A DNA stretch of 64,000 nt. It comes from Candidatus Sulfurimonas baltica. GTDB lineage: Bacteria; Campylobacterota; Campylobacteria; Campylobacterales; Sulfurimonadaceae. A program made the position numbers and the translations under genes. Below, one piece after another: positions 51,064 to 60,403 of this stretch. Under the pieces are notes generated by a model, which worked only from the letters and a program-made list of their open reading frames with translations, made no database searches and was not told where the DNA came from. The DNA is taken from NCBI RefSeq assembly GCF_015265455.1, contig NZ_CP054492.1, forward strand, positions 1,736,001-1,800,000, in the 5' to 3' direction. The number at the start of each line of letters is the position of its first letter. The stretch's first letter is position 1.

Positions 51064-51069
51064 ATTATA
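51064..51069 (-). promoter_or_regulatory. Putative rrn -10 element
   Basis: TATAAT on the minus strand in TTGCCTATAATTCCCATCC, about 330 bases upstream of mature 16S. GC-rich bases directly after the -10 are typical for stringently controlled rRNA promoters; no strong -35 is seen. Confidence 0.5.
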
Positions 51070-51154
51070 GGCAAGTTGTGCTTAGTTATTTCTTAATCGC
51101 TGAAAGTTATGTGTAGTTTTTTAGAGAGTATAGTTTTTTTGAAGATTAACGCGT

Positions 51155-52180
51155 TTAATTTTGCTCTATCCAGCCGCCGCCAATTAATTTATTTTCATCA
51201 TAAAATACAGCCGCTTGACCTTTTGCAACACCAAAAACACTCTCTTTTAGCGTAACATACGCTTTATCATCTTTTATAGAGACATTACATTCCACCGCTT
51301 TTGTTCTAAAGCGCAATTTTACCGTTGTATCAAACTCAGTTTTATCTGTAAACATATTAAGATTACTTAAGACAACACTATTACAGAGAAGATCATTTTT
51401 TTTACCAACAGTAATTTGATTTTTTTTTGCATCTATCTCTATCACATAATGTGGTTCGTGTGCGCCTTTTACTGTAAAACCTTTTCTTTTGCCGATTGTA
51501 TAGTGCATATAACCTTTATGCTCCCCTACGACATTTCCATCTATATCTAAGACTTCACCAACTTTATCTACATCAACATAATCTTTTAACACGTCAGTGT
51601 ATGTAGTGTCAACAAAACATATTTCATTTGATTCTCCCTGAGAAGCAAATGACTCTAGTCCGTAAATGGATGCGGCCAATTCTTTAATATCACTTTTTTT
51701 TCTATCTCCTAGAGGAAAAAGTAATCTTGTTAAAATCTTTTTTTGCACGTAAAATAAAAAGTAGCTTTGATCTTTTGTATCATCGCTGGCTTCATAAAAA
51801 TATTCTCCATCTGTTTTTATGTAATGACCTGTCGCTATATAGTCAGCTCCAATTTCATCTGCAAAAGAGACCATCTCGCCAAATTTTAAACTTCGGTTGC
51901 ATAAAGCACATGGATTTGGTGTCTTCCCTTGGGCGTATGTATCAACAAATGGTTTAAATACTTTTTCATTAAATGTTTCTTGTAAATCTAATACATGGAG
52001 TTTGATTCCAACAAAGTCAGAAGCTTTTTGTGCGCGGGCAAGGTGAATTTCATGATATCCAGGATTTGAATGAAGTTTCATATACAAACCCTCTACTTCA
52101 TAACCATCTTCTTTTAAAAGTAAAGCAGATATAGTAGAGTCAACTCCACCGCTCATACCTACTAATACTTTTTTTTTCAT
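51155..52180 (-). CDS. mnmA: tRNA-specific 2-thiouridylase MnmA
   Basis: Thiolates U34 of tRNA-Lys, -Glu and -Gln. The 341-residue protein has the PP-loop motif VGMSGGVDSTISALLL at the N-terminus, the catalytic cysteine in PNPCALCNRSLKFG (about residue 93) and its partner in NEICFVD (about 188), then ATGHYI and the C-terminal YTIGKRKGF and AVFYDENKLIGGGWI. Complete and of normal length. It lies ten bases downstream of the LOG-family gene. Confidence 0.96.
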   Translation of the reverse strand: MKKKVLVGMSGGVDSTISALLLKEDGYEVEGLYMKLHSNPGYHEIHLARAQKASDFVGIKLHVLDLQETFNEKVFKPFVDTYAQGKTPNPCALCNRSLKFGEMVSFADEIGADYIATGHYIKTDGEYFYEASDDTKDQSYFLFYVQKKILTRLLFPLGDRKKSDIKELAASIYGLESFASQGESNEICFVDTTYTDVLKDYVDVDKVGEVLDIDGNVVGEHKGYMHYTIGKRKGFTVKGAHEPHYVIEIDAKKNQITVGKKNDLLCNSVVLSNLNMFTDKTEFDTTVKLRFRTKAVECNVSIKDDKAYVTLKESVFGVAKGQAAVFYDENKLIGGGWIEQN

Positions 52181-52190
52181 AATGAGGTCT

Positions 52191-52952
52191 CTATTTCTTT
52201 TTTATATTTTTATCTAAAGAGAACTCTAAAAGTGATTTATAATATGAAGTATCTCCTAATCCAACCTCTTTTAGTACACGAATTTGTTCCAATAAAGACT
52301 CTTCAATATCATTGGCAATACACTCTAAATCATCTGTTAGACTAATTAAATCTATATCTTCTTCATCAATCATACCATGTACTAACAACTTAGTTTTTAT
52401 AAAATCCATTAATGGTGAATAAAAGTCAACTCCGACTATGAAAACTTTCACACCTGTTACTTTTCTAGTTTGTATTAGTGTTAATGCCTCAAACAGTTCA
52501 TCTAACGTACCATAGCCGCCAGGGAAAATCACATATGCAATAGAGTATTTAACTAACATTACCTTTCTTGAAAAAAAGTAATCAAAACTTAGCTCTTTTG
52601 AAGTGTATGGGTTTGCAACCTGCTCAAAAGGGAGGTCTATATTTAAACCAATTGATTCAACATCATGCTTATGTGCGCCTTTGTTGGCTGCCTCCATAAT
52701 ACCTGGACCACCACCTGTCATTACGTTAAAACCTCTAGAACCTAGAAGTGAAGCAAGCTTTTGTGCTTTTTTATAGTATGTTTCATTTTTATTTGTTCTA
52801 GCACTACCAAAAATAGTCACTGATGGTCCAAGTTCCCCCAGTTCATCAAAACCTTTAACAAAATCTGCAATTATTTTGAATACACTCCAAACATCACCTG
52901 ACTTTATCTCTTTTGTATATTTTTTAATTAAATCGTTTTTGTTGTGTTGCAT
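52191..52952 (-). CDS. LOG family (lysine decarboxylase-like) protein
   Basis: 253-residue Rossmann-fold protein of the TIGR00730/LOG group (cytokinin riboside monophosphate phosphoribohydrolase-like; the lysine decarboxylase label is historical). Motifs: TGGGPGIMEAANKGA and FPGGYGTLDELFEALTLIQ (the PGGxGTxxE catalytic signature). It most likely hydrolyses a nucleoside monophosphate. Located between fliY and mnmA on the minus strand. Confidence 0.85.
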   Translation of the reverse strand: MQHNKNDLIKKYTKEIKSGDVWSVFKIIADFVKGFDELGELGPSVTIFGSARTNKNETYYKKAQKLASLLGSRGFNVMTGGGPGIMEAANKGAHKHDVESIGLNIDLPFEQVANPYTSKELSFDYFFSRKVMLVKYSIAYVIFPGGYGTLDELFEALTLIQTRKVTGVKVFIVGVDFYSPLMDFIKTKLLVHGMIDEEDIDLISLTDDLECIANDIEESLLEQIRVLKEVGLGDTSYYKSLLEFSLDKNIKKK

Positions 52953-52969
52953 TTATATTTTATCCAGTC

Positions 52970-53833
52970 CTATGATTTTAGTTGATTTAATATCTCTTTT
53001 TTTGTGCCGATTGAAGTTATTTGAACACCAAAATTACCATCAACAATAACAACTTCACCCTCAGCGATAACATGGTCATCAACTAATATCTCTAAAGGAT
53101 CATTAGCTAATTGATTTAATTCTATTACCGAACCGATATCCATATTTAGGACATCTTTTAAAAGCATCTTTTTCTTTCCTATTCTGACTTTAACCGGTAG
53201 CTTAACATCCATTATTAGTGATATATTATTCATTTCATCACAGTCAAAAGAAATATTTGAGCTACTTCTTTGTGAAGAACTTGAAACATTTGAAATATTA
53301 TCTTCTTTAAACGATTTCTTTAAACCAAATATAGAATTTTCTAAATTTTCATCTATAATAAACATAAAAAGAGACTTCATACTGCCAATACTGAAGTTAT
53401 ATACAAACATTTTAGTAAATTTATCTAAAGAAACCTCTGTATCCTCTGGTATCAATTCGATACTATCTATACTAAAAGATAGTATTGGTAGCTCTTTTTG
53501 GGCTGAAAGGCTGTTTGAGATAGCTCCAAATATATTTGATGCTATCTCTTTTGCAGCATCTAAATCATCCTCACTGACATCTTCTCTGTCACTATTTTCT
53601 TCACCCATCATCATATCTGAAAGTGTAGTGGCTAGATTTGGCGTTAGCGCTAACATCGCTGAAGCATTAACATCTCCGCTAATAGCGATTTTTAGAAGTA
53701 CTATTGGAGGAATAATATTTGAAACAATACTTAGTTTTTGCTCCTCTTTTAGACTAAATGCAGGAGCTTGACCAATTAATGCCTCAACAGTTCCAACTGT
53801 CTCATCTTCAAACAGTTTCATAAAATCACTCAT
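52970..53833 (-). CDS. fliY: Flagellar motor switch protein FliY (FliN-type C-ring)
   Basis: 287-residue C-ring protein. The C-terminal ~75 residues are a SpoA/FliN domain (LPVKVRIGKKKMLLKDVLNMDIGSVIELN ... PLEILVDDHVIAEGEVV), and the N-terminal two-thirds show a CheC-like part (EEQKLSIVSNIIPPIVLLKIAISGDV, DDLDAAKEIASNIFGAISNSL). This is the FliY architecture of Campylobacterota, in which FliY coexists with FliN. Follows fliM after three bases. Confidence 0.88.
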   Translation of the reverse strand: MSDFMKLFEDETVGTVEALIGQAPAFSLKEEQKLSIVSNIIPPIVLLKIAISGDVNASAMLALTPNLATTLSDMMMGEENSDREDVSEDDLDAAKEIASNIFGAISNSLSAQKELPILSFSIDSIELIPEDTEVSLDKFTKMFVYNFSIGSMKSLFMFIIDENLENSIFGLKKSFKEDNISNVSSSSQRSSSNISFDCDEMNNISLIMDVKLPVKVRIGKKKMLLKDVLNMDIGSVIELNQLANDPLEILVDDHVIAEGEVVIVDGNFGVQITSIGTKKEILNQLKS

Positions 53834-53836
53834 TAC

Positions 53837-54931
53837 CTACTCCTCATCTGCTGTCTCTTGGTCTCTGTCAATCATTGCTTTTACGCCAGATATTTTTTCT
53901 TCTCTTGATGTCTCAAAATTCTCTAAAGCTCTTTTTACTGCATCTTTTTCAGTATCTATTATATCTGTAACCTGAATAGACTTTCTAAATCTTCTTAGTC
54001 CTATTTGACCTCTAAATCTATTTTTACCATCAACACTTAAGGTCACAATATCATCAGCGGCACTAGAGAGTCTAACAATATCACCATTTTGTAACTCTAA
54101 AAGTTCTCTCAAACTAATTTCTGTGGTACCTAGCATTGCTTCTATTGAAACTTTTGCCCCGCCAAGAAGAACTTGCAACTCTGTATTTCTGCTTTTTTTT
54201 CTACTAGTGCTTTCATTAAGCATTAGGTCTCTACTGGCTAGCTTTGGTAAAATTGGTTCAAGTGCAATAACAGGATAACATATATTCATCATTCCAGAAC
54301 TTTGTCCAATTATAATCTCCATTACGACCATTACAACTATCTCATTTTGGGCAACAATCTGCACAACATTCGGACTAGACTCTTTAGAATCTACAACAGG
54401 GAATATATCCATAACAGGGGCCCATGCCTCCTTAAGCGTTGCCATCATAACCCGCAGTATGGTTTCAAACAGACTTAGTTCTATATCAGAAAACTCACGA
54501 CTTGCATCAAACGGCTCACCTTTTCCACCAAGAAGACGATCCAACATCGGAAAAGCTATAGATGGGTTTATCTCTATAATTCCACTTCCTTCTAGCGGTT
54601 TAATTGAAAAAACATTAAAGCTTGTAGGGTTTGGAAGTGACATCAAAAATTCGCCATATGTCATTTGATCAACTGAATGAAGCTGAATCTCAACAATAGA
54701 TCGCATAATTGCAGATATTTGAGAGGCTAGAGATCTTGCCATTTTATCATGCACACCACGGAATGCACGAAGTTGCTCTTTTGAAACTCTATTTGGTCTT
54801 TTAAAATCGTAGAGTGTTACCTGTCTTTGATAACCCAACTCATTATCTGTTCCTTCAAGGGCATCATCTCCTTCATCATCAACAACATCTAAAAGAGCAT
54901 CTATCTCCTCTTGTGAAAGTATATCTGCCAT
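53837..54931 (-). CDS. fliM: Flagellar motor switch protein FliM
   Basis: Binds CheY-P and forms the C ring. The 364-residue sequence has the N-terminal CheY-binding motif LSQEEIDALLD, a CheC-like middle domain (around IQLHSVDQMTYGEFLMSLPNPTSF and GGKGEPFDASREFSDIELSLFE), and the C-terminal SpoA domain (about 250-330, LLGGAKVSIEAMLGTTEISLRELLELQNGD). Complete. Sits between fliA and fliY. Confidence 0.96.
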   Translation of the reverse strand: MADILSQEEIDALLDVVDDEGDDALEGTDNELGYQRQVTLYDFKRPNRVSKEQLRAFRGVHDKMARSLASQISAIMRSIVEIQLHSVDQMTYGEFLMSLPNPTSFNVFSIKPLEGSGIIEINPSIAFPMLDRLLGGKGEPFDASREFSDIELSLFETILRVMMATLKEAWAPVMDIFPVVDSKESSPNVVQIVAQNEIVVMVVMEIIIGQSSGMMNICYPVIALEPILPKLASRDLMLNESTSRKKSRNTELQVLLGGAKVSIEAMLGTTEISLRELLELQNGDIVRLSSAADDIVTLSVDGKNRFRGQIGLRRFRKSIQVTDIIDTEKDAVKRALENFETSREEKISGVKAMIDRDQETADEE

Positions 54932-54933
54932 TG

Positions 54934-55617
54934 TTATGCCCCTACACTTTCTTTGATTTTGTGAATAACTGATTTGTGTATTTGTGAAATTCTTGATTCT
55001 GTAATATTTAAAATTTCACTTATCTCTTTTAACGTCAATTCTTCAAAATAATAAAATTGTATTATCATTTGTTCTCTTTCGCTATACTCACCAAGAACGG
55101 TTTTAATAATATCAATAAGCTCTTCTTTTTCTATTTTTACAATTGATGCACCCTCATCACCAACATGAAGTTGATCATGAAGAGGCATTACCGCATAGAT
55201 CGTAGAAGCAATTCTAGCATCATGTATTTTTTCTACACTTTCATCCAAGATAACTGCCAACTCTTCATCTGTTGGATCTTCGTCATTGGTAACTCTATAC
55301 TCTTCTACAGCGTAATCAATAGCCTTAATAAGTTTTCTGCTGGCGCGGCTTACTATATCTAAGCTTCTTAGATAATCAAGCATAGCACCATAAACTCTTT
55401 TTTTTGCATAACCCCAAAAAGAATCATTTAATTTTTCATCATATCTTCTGGCTAATTTTATAAGTTCTTCTGTTCCGATAGCTGAAAGATCCATATAATC
55501 AACAGAGCTTGGGAGTCTCTCTTTGAGCCTAAAAGACATTGCCTTAACCGCAGGAAGATATTGTAAGGCAAGTTCGTCCTCTTTGTGCTTAATATCTTGG
55601 GTGTATATACTAAGCAT
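54934..55617 (-). CDS. fliA: RNA polymerase sigma-28 factor FliA
   Basis: Directs transcription of late flagellar genes. About 227 residues with regions 2 (LAIGTEELIKLARRYDEKLNDSFWGYAKKRVYGAMLDYLRSLD), 3 and 4 (SEREQMIIQFYYFEELTLKEISEILNITESRISQIHKSVIHKIK). I chose the ATG at 55617, which overlaps the preceding gene by eight bases and follows GGAAC; an earlier in-frame ATG at 55641 has no ribosome-binding site. No flgM is adjacent. Confidence 0.94.
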   Translation of the reverse strand: MLSIYTQDIKHKEDELALQYLPAVKAMSFRLKERLPSSVDYMDLSAIGTEELIKLARRYDEKLNDSFWGYAKKRVYGAMLDYLRSLDIVSRASRKLIKAIDYAVEEYRVTNDEDPTDEELAVILDESVEKIHDARIASTIYAVMPLHDQLHVGDEGASIVKIEKEELIDIIKTVLGEYSEREQMIIQFYYFEELTLKEISEILNITESRISQIHKSVIHKIKESVGA

Positions 55618-55945
55618 TTTTAAGTTCCATATCTTGAGCATTCATTTTTATTGCAACATCTGTAATTTTGACAGCTGAATCAATAAGTTTTTCTCTGTTG
55701 TTAATTTCACGTACAAATATATCCAGTCGTCTTTCATGTACATCTTTTGGGAAAATGTATGTTCTGATAGTTGTTGTTCTATAGTAAAATGCGATAATTA
55801 CGTGTGAAAACAGATAGAAAAATATTGTTATTACAAATGTATACAACAATAATCCCTCTGCATCAAATGATTTTAAAATACCGAAAATAATTCCGACAAA
55901 AAAACCCTGAACAGTAAAAAAATGTACAAAATTCTCACCTAGCAT
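55610..55945 (-). CDS. Small two-helix membrane protein of the flhG-fliA operon
   Basis: 111 residues with two hydrophobic helices (about 8-25 and 33-52) and a charged cytoplasmic tail. A small integral membrane protein is encoded at the same place in C. jejuni, between flhG and fliA, so it is conserved in position. Function unknown; an association with flagellar placement or FlhG is possible but not shown. It ends inside the fliA start. Confidence 0.72.
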   Translation of the reverse strand: MLGENFVHFFTVQGFFVGIIFGILKSFDAEGLLLYTFVITIFFYLFSHVIIAFYYRTTTIRTYIFPKDVHERRLDIFVREINNREKLIDSAVKITDVAIKMNAQDMELKNA

Positions 55946-55966
55946 CTATATTTACCCCAAATTTAT

Positions 55967-56842
55967 TTAAAAATGTTTTACTAAACGTCTAAAAAGCCCT
56001 GATAATCCGCTTTCACTAGCGGTTACAAGCATATTACGTTCCAAATTTTTGCTTATTTTATCAGCTATTGCTATTATATCTTTGTGGACGCCTGAAGATG
56101 GGTAGTTTGCACTGAACAGGGCTCTTTGCTTTACTGAAGATGAAACTTTAATATCACTATTGATTTTTCCAATTAATTTTAGATCTAAATTTGTTCCAAT
56201 ATTGGCTAATGCAACTTTTTTAATTTTTTCATATACTGCAACAGCTTCTTTTTCACTCTTTACTTGATTCATGATAAGACCAATATCGTTACGCAATGCG
56301 GCGATTGTTTTTATGGTAGCGTATGCATCTGTTATTGCTGCTGGATCTGGAACAGTGACTACTATTACATCATCAGCCGCATCTATAAACATTCTAATAT
56401 GTTCACCGATTCCTGCACCTGTATCTATTATCATAACATCCAGCTTGTCTAAAACTTCAGCTTCACTCATAAAACGCTCAAAAAGAGCTTGATTAGAATA
56501 CTTTAGTATCTCATCACCACTCTCGCCAGGAATTAAAATTAAATTTCTAGTAATAGGGATTAAAATATCAGAGACAGTAGCTTCACCTTTTAGTACATGT
56601 AAAATATTCTTTTTAATTTTTACATTGAACATCACATCTAAATTAGCAAGACCTATATCAGCATCGAATATCCCAACGTTTAGACCGCTTTGAGACAAAA
56701 CATAAGCTAAATTAGAACTAATTGTACTTTTGCCAACTCCGCCTTTTCCACTGGTAATGGCTACAAAACGAGTCTTTTTAGATTTATTCTTTTTATTTGA
56801 TGCAACTAACTCTTCGAGTTTTTTAGCTTGATGATTCATCAT
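55967..56842 (-). CDS. flhG: Flagellar number regulator FlhG (FleN/YlxH), MinD/ParA ATPase
   Basis: 291-residue P-loop ATPase that limits flagellar number with FlhF. The deviant Walker A is TSGKGGVGKSTISSNLA near residue 28, followed by GIFDADIGLANLDVMF, the switch with IIDTGAG and VVTVPDPAAITDAYATIK. A short N-terminal basic KKLEELVASNKKNKSKK region precedes the domain. Overlaps flhF by four bases. Confidence 0.93.
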   Translation of the reverse strand: MMNHQAKKLEELVASNKKNKSKKTRFVAITSGKGGVGKSTISSNLAYVLSQSGLNVGIFDADIGLANLDVMFNVKIKKNILHVLKGEATVSDILIPITRNLILIPGESGDEILKYSNQALFERFMSEAEVLDKLDVMIIDTGAGIGEHIRMFIDAADDVIVVTVPDPAAITDAYATIKTIAALRNDIGLIMNQVKSEKEAVAVYEKIKKVALANIGTNLDLKLIGKINSDIKVSSSVKQRALFSANYPSSGVHKDIIAIADKISKNLERNMLVTASESGLSGLFRRLVKHF

Positions 56843-58110
56843 GCTTTACTCCGATTAAAGCCATCAAGCAAACATTCAATTAAAAAATCACTGCTTGCTA
56901 CTACCAAGTCTTCAGGAACTTCTTGTCCGACTGAAAAGTAACTTATTGGTTTTTTTGTTTCATACGCAAGTGAAAAAATATTTCCAAAACCTCTTGTCTC
57001 ATCTAATTTTGTAAACATCAAAGTATCTACGTTTAGAGAATCGAAGTTATCGTATGTAGCTTTTAAATCTTCATATTTAATAGAACTTGGCATTACAAGA
57101 ACCACATCTATGCTGTATGACGTGGTGTTTCCCTCAAGGCACTCATAAATTTTTTTTATTTTACCTTTGTCGTATGGACTTGAACCCATCGTATCTATAA
57201 GAATATAATCACAATACCTTAGTGAATCAAGAGCACTTGAAAATTCAGGAGGATCAACAACAATCTCAATGCCAAGTTTCATCATTCTTGCATACTGCAT
57301 TAGCTGCTCAACGGCGCCAATTCGGTAAGTGTCTAGAACCACCAGCCCAACTTTATACTTTTTCTCAAGTAAATATGAATATCTTGCAGCAAGCTTGGCA
57401 ACTGATGTTGTTTTACCTACGCCTGTCGGGCCGACAAGCATAATAACTTTTTTATTTCCTACAGATGCCTTACTTTCTCTTCTTACTGGCACCATCTTTC
57501 TCAAAAGAGTTTGAAAATAGCGCTTAACTGTAGATGAATTCTCTCTCATCTTAAATGGCATATGCTCTAGTGTCATTCTCATAATGGAGTCTAAGTGTTC
57601 TTTATTCATTCCGCTTTGAGAAGCGAGACGGTATATCTCTGCAAACTCTGATGGTATTGCTCTATCAAGTTCTGGAGATTTCTCTTCCCAAAACATATTT
57701 TGAATAATTTTAACCTTATCACCAAGTTTTGAGATTTCTGATTTTATAGCCTTTAACTCTTTTGGCTCAAGCGAACTATGGTGAGACTTTTCTTGATAAT
57801 CATAGAGTGGGTCTTTAATTTCTTCTATTTTTGAAATTTGTCGAGCTTCTCTGGAAATATTAAATAAAACATCTGCGCTCGTTTGAGTTAGAGGGCGCTC
57901 GTCTTCATTTTTATTTCCTATTTTGTCATACGTATTATGAGAAGAGTTGTTCTCTATTCCCATAACAATCTCATACATAGCTTCTCTGCCCAATGATTTT
58001 TTTTGGACCTCTTTAGTATCAATGTGTATCATATGATCGTAGTTTATATCCATCCTTGCTTTTTTAAGAGCGTCTGATGGTGTTCTACCAGTAAAAGTCA
58101 GTATTTTCAT
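56839..58110 (-). CDS. flhF: Flagellar SRP-like GTPase FlhF
   Basis: Polar flagellar biogenesis GTPase of the SRP family. The 423-residue protein has a charged variable N-terminus (B domain, about 1-150), then NG domains with GPTGVGKTTSVAKLAARYSY (G1), VLDTYRIGAVEQLMQYARM, ILIDTMGSSPYDKGK (DTxG), and FTKLDETRGFG (TKLD). Complete. It overlaps flhG and folK by four bases each. Confidence 0.95.
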   Translation of the reverse strand: MKILTFTGRTPSDALKKARMDINYDHMIHIDTKEVQKKSLGREAMYEIVMGIENNSSHNTYDKIGNKNEDERPLTQTSADVLFNISREARQISKIEEIKDPLYDYQEKSHHSSLEPKELKAIKSEISKLGDKVKIIQNMFWEEKSPELDRAIPSEFAEIYRLASQSGMNKEHLDSIMRMTLEHMPFKMRENSSTVKRYFQTLLRKMVPVRRESKASVGNKKVIMLVGPTGVGKTTSVAKLAARYSYLLEKKYKVGLVVLDTYRIGAVEQLMQYARMMKLGIEIVVDPPEFSSALDSLRYCDYILIDTMGSSPYDKGKIKKIYECLEGNTTSYSIDVVLVMPSSIKYEDLKATYDNFDSLNVDTLMFTKLDETRGFGNIFSLAYETKKPISYFSVGQEVPEDLVVASSDFLIECLLDGFNRSKA

Positions 58111-58595
58111 CTATATATATCCATTAATGGTATTAACACACTTTCTCGTTTAGACCAATCCACATGTGGAACCTGCAGTTTTGGTTTATTTATAATTCTA
58201 TTATCAAAAAATATAATATCCAAATCTAATGTCCTCGGAGCATTTGCAAAACTTCTTTTGCGAGCAAATTTTTTCTCTAATCTCATTAAATAATCTAAAA
58301 AAACCATAGGCTGCATACTGGTTTTCATAACAATTATTGAATTAAAAAAATCATCTTGGCTGCTAAAACCAAATGGAGGATTTTTCAAAATCAATGATGT
58401 TTGCAACAGTTCTACTCTTTTATCTTTTTTTAAATAAACAAACAAATGTTCAAACCTTCGTTTAACATCACCTATATTTCCGCCTACACCTACAGTTGCT
58501 GTATAACGGTGAAAACTTTTAGCTCTACATGTAGTGCTAAAATGCAAACCTTTAAAAGTTGTTAAACTATTACTAAGTTTACATTTTAAATACAT
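58107..58595 (-). CDS. folK: 2-amino-4-hydroxy-6-hydroxymethyldihydropteridine pyrophosphokinase
   Basis: Transfers pyrophosphate to hydroxymethyldihydropterin in folate synthesis. The 162-residue protein has GVGGNIGDVKRRFEHL, and the signature PRTLDLDIIFFDNRII plus VPHVDWSKRESVLIPL. The pterin-kinase core begins only after about 33 residues (MYLKCKLSNSLTTFKGLHF... precedes), an extension relative to the E. coli enzyme. Two bases after aroQ and four-base overlap with flhF. Confidence 0.92.
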   Translation of the reverse strand: MYLKCKLSNSLTTFKGLHFSTTCRAKSFHRYTATVGVGGNIGDVKRRFEHLFVYLKKDKRVELLQTSLILKNPPFGFSSQDDFFNSIIVMKTSMQPMVFLDYLMRLEKKFARKRSFANAPRTLDLDIIFFDNRIINKPKLQVPHVDWSKRESVLIPLMDIYR

Positions 58596-58597
58596 AA

Positions 58598-59077
58598 CTA
58601 TTTAGCTTGAGCAGCTTCTCTTTGAGCTTCTTGGGCTGCTTGAATCTCATTCATTATCTGAGTCATTCCAACCATCGCCAAATGATAACCAAAAGGACCG
58701 AAACCAACGATTGATGATGTACATACCGGCGCAATCATATTAACTTTTCTAAACTCTTCACGACGGTGGATGTTAGAGATATGAACCTCTATAGTTGGAA
58801 GATTTACAGCAGCAATTGCATCACGAATAGCGATAGATGTATGAGTATAGGCTGCAGCATTAATTATAATACCGTTTGCATCACCAAAACACTCTTGAAT
58901 TTTATCTACAATTTCACCCTCTAGGTTACTCTGAAAAAACTCTATCTCTACATTGTTTTGTGTTGCAACTTCTTTCATTTGAGCGTGAATTTGCTCTAAC
59001 TTCATTGGACCATAAATTTGTTGCTCTCTTACACCTAACATATTTAAGTTTGGTCCTTGAATTACTGCTATCTTCAT
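58598..59077 (-). CDS. aroQ: Type II 3-dehydroquinate dehydratase
   Basis: Shikimate pathway step from dehydroquinate to dehydroshikimate. The 159-residue protein shows [50 protein letters not shown] and [14 protein letters not shown] (catalytic Tyr, Arg and His regions). The C-terminal tail is Ala/Gln/Glu-rich. It starts the folK-flhF-flhG flagellar run, the same order as in C. jejuni. Confidence 0.96.
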   Translation of the reverse strand: MKIAVIQGPNLNMLGVREQQIYGPMKLEQIHAQMKEVATQNNVEIEFFQSNLEGEIVDKIQECFGDANGIIINAAAYTHTSIAIRDAIAAVNLPTIEVHISNIHRREEFRKVNMIAPVCTSSIVGFGPFGYHLAMVGMTQIMNEIQAAQEAQREAAQAK

Positions 59078-59182
59078 CTTTTACCTTTTTATTTAATTGT
59101 TTAAACTTTTAAGGAGTTATTTTATCTAAATTAAGCATAATCTATTTTAAATTATACAAAATTCAACTTCTAAAGAGTATAT

Positions 59183-60403
59183 ATGCAAATTATAGTTCCA
59201 AATTATATTTTAACACCAAATAAACTACTTTCAAATATGTCAGTAGCCTTTGACAAAACAATCAAAAAAATCGCTCCTCTTAATGAGCTTAAAGAAGAGT
59301 TTCCTGATGCTGAAATTACAATTTTAAAAGAGAACTCACTTTTGATGCCAGGGCTAATAAACGCACATGTACATGTAGAGTTTAGCGCCAACAAGACAAA
59401 CCTTAGTTATGGTGATTTTATCTCCTGGCTTTATAGTGTTATAGAGAATCGCGAAGAGCTTATAGATGGGTGTAAAAACGACTGTATGGTAAAAGCAATA
59501 GACTCAATGTTAGAGTCAGGGATAACAACATTTGGGGCAATAAGCTCTCATGGAATGGATTTAGAAGCTTGTCAAAATGCCCCCCAGAATGTTGTGTTTT
59601 TCAATGAACTTATTGGTTCTCAAGCGACTATGGCTGACGCATTATTTGGTGATTTTTTAGCTCGTTTAGATGCCTCTAAAAGTGTAAAAAGAGAAGGATT
59701 TTACCCGGCTGTAGCGATTCATTCACCCTACTCTGTACATCCTGTTTTAATCAAAAAAGCTCTTGGTATTGTTAAAAATGAAAAATTAAAACTTACTGCC
59801 CATTTTATGGAGAGTAAAGCCGAAAGAGAGTGGCTTGACAACAGTGATGGAGATTTTAAAGATTTTTTTAAAAACTTATTAAATCAAAATAGCGCTATTA
59901 GTGATTCTCATGAATTTTTAGAATATTTCGATGGACAAAAAACTCTCCTTACACATGCGGTTAAAGCTGAGGATAAAGAACTAAACAATATATCATCCAA
60001 TGGACATACTGTCATTCATTGTCCAATTTCAAACAGACTTTTAGGAAACGGAGCACTTGATTTAGCCAAACTTGATAAATTAAATATCAACTGGATTACA
60101 GCCACCGACGGACTTAGCTCAAACTATAAACTTGACCTTTTTGAAGAGATGAAAATTGCACTTTTTATGCATACTGACATGCCTTTGTTAGAGTTGGCAA
60201 AAAAACTTATAAATAGCGTTACAAAGGGTGCTGCTTTGGCACTTGGACTTAACACGGGAGAGATAAGTCAGGGTAAAAATGCTGATATGATTGTTTTAGA
60301 TTTGGATAATGAACCAAATGATGAGTTAGCCATCCATTTAATACTTCATAGATATAATGTCTCTAAAATTTATATAAACGGAAAACTAAAAAAGGGTATT
60401 TAA
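59183..60403 (+). CDS. Amidohydrolase, aminofutalosine deaminase family (menaquinone synthesis)
   Basis: 406-residue metal-dependent deaminase of the ATZ/TRZ-guanine deaminase type. The first metal motif is LINAHVHVEF (HxH), further ligands are AIHSPYSVHP, LTAHFMES and VIHCPISN, and the catalytic Asp is in TATDGLSSN. Homologues at this locus in Campylobacterota are described as 6-amino-6-deoxyfutalosine deaminases (MqnF-like group) of the futalosine menaquinone route. That function is inferred from family and locus. Its stop overlaps the sppA start (TAATG), and it is divergent from aroQ. Confidence 0.8.
   Translation: MQIIVPNYILTPNKLLSNMSVAFDKTIKKIAPLNELKEEFPDAEITILKENSLLMPGLINAHVHVEFSANKTNLSYGDFISWLYSVIENREELIDGCKNDCMVKAIDSMLESGITTFGAISSHGMDLEACQNAPQNVVFFNELIGSQATMADALFGDFLARLDASKSVKREGFYPAVAIHSPYSVHPVLIKKALGIVKNEKLKLTAHFMESKAEREWLDNSDGDFKDFFKNLLNQNSAISDSHEFLEYFDGQKTLLTHAVKAEDKELNNISSNGHTVIHCPISNRLLGNGALDLAKLDKLNINWITATDGLSSNYKLDLFEEMKIALFMHTDMPLLELAKKLINSVTKGAALALGLNTGEISQGKNADMIVLDLDNEPNDELAIHLILHRYNVSKIYINGKLKKGI

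Larger units (their letters stand above)
50732..51154 (-). promoter_or_regulatory. rRNA leader and promoter region (423-base gap)
   Basis: This gap between mnmA and 16S holds the rrn promoter and about 325 bases of leader. It includes the processing-stem arm (50941-50995) and an 11-base palindrome-like CCTTAAGTTAAGG hairpin on the minus strand near 51030-51045. No open frame. Possible boxA-type antitermination signals were not identified with confidence. Confidence 0.6.
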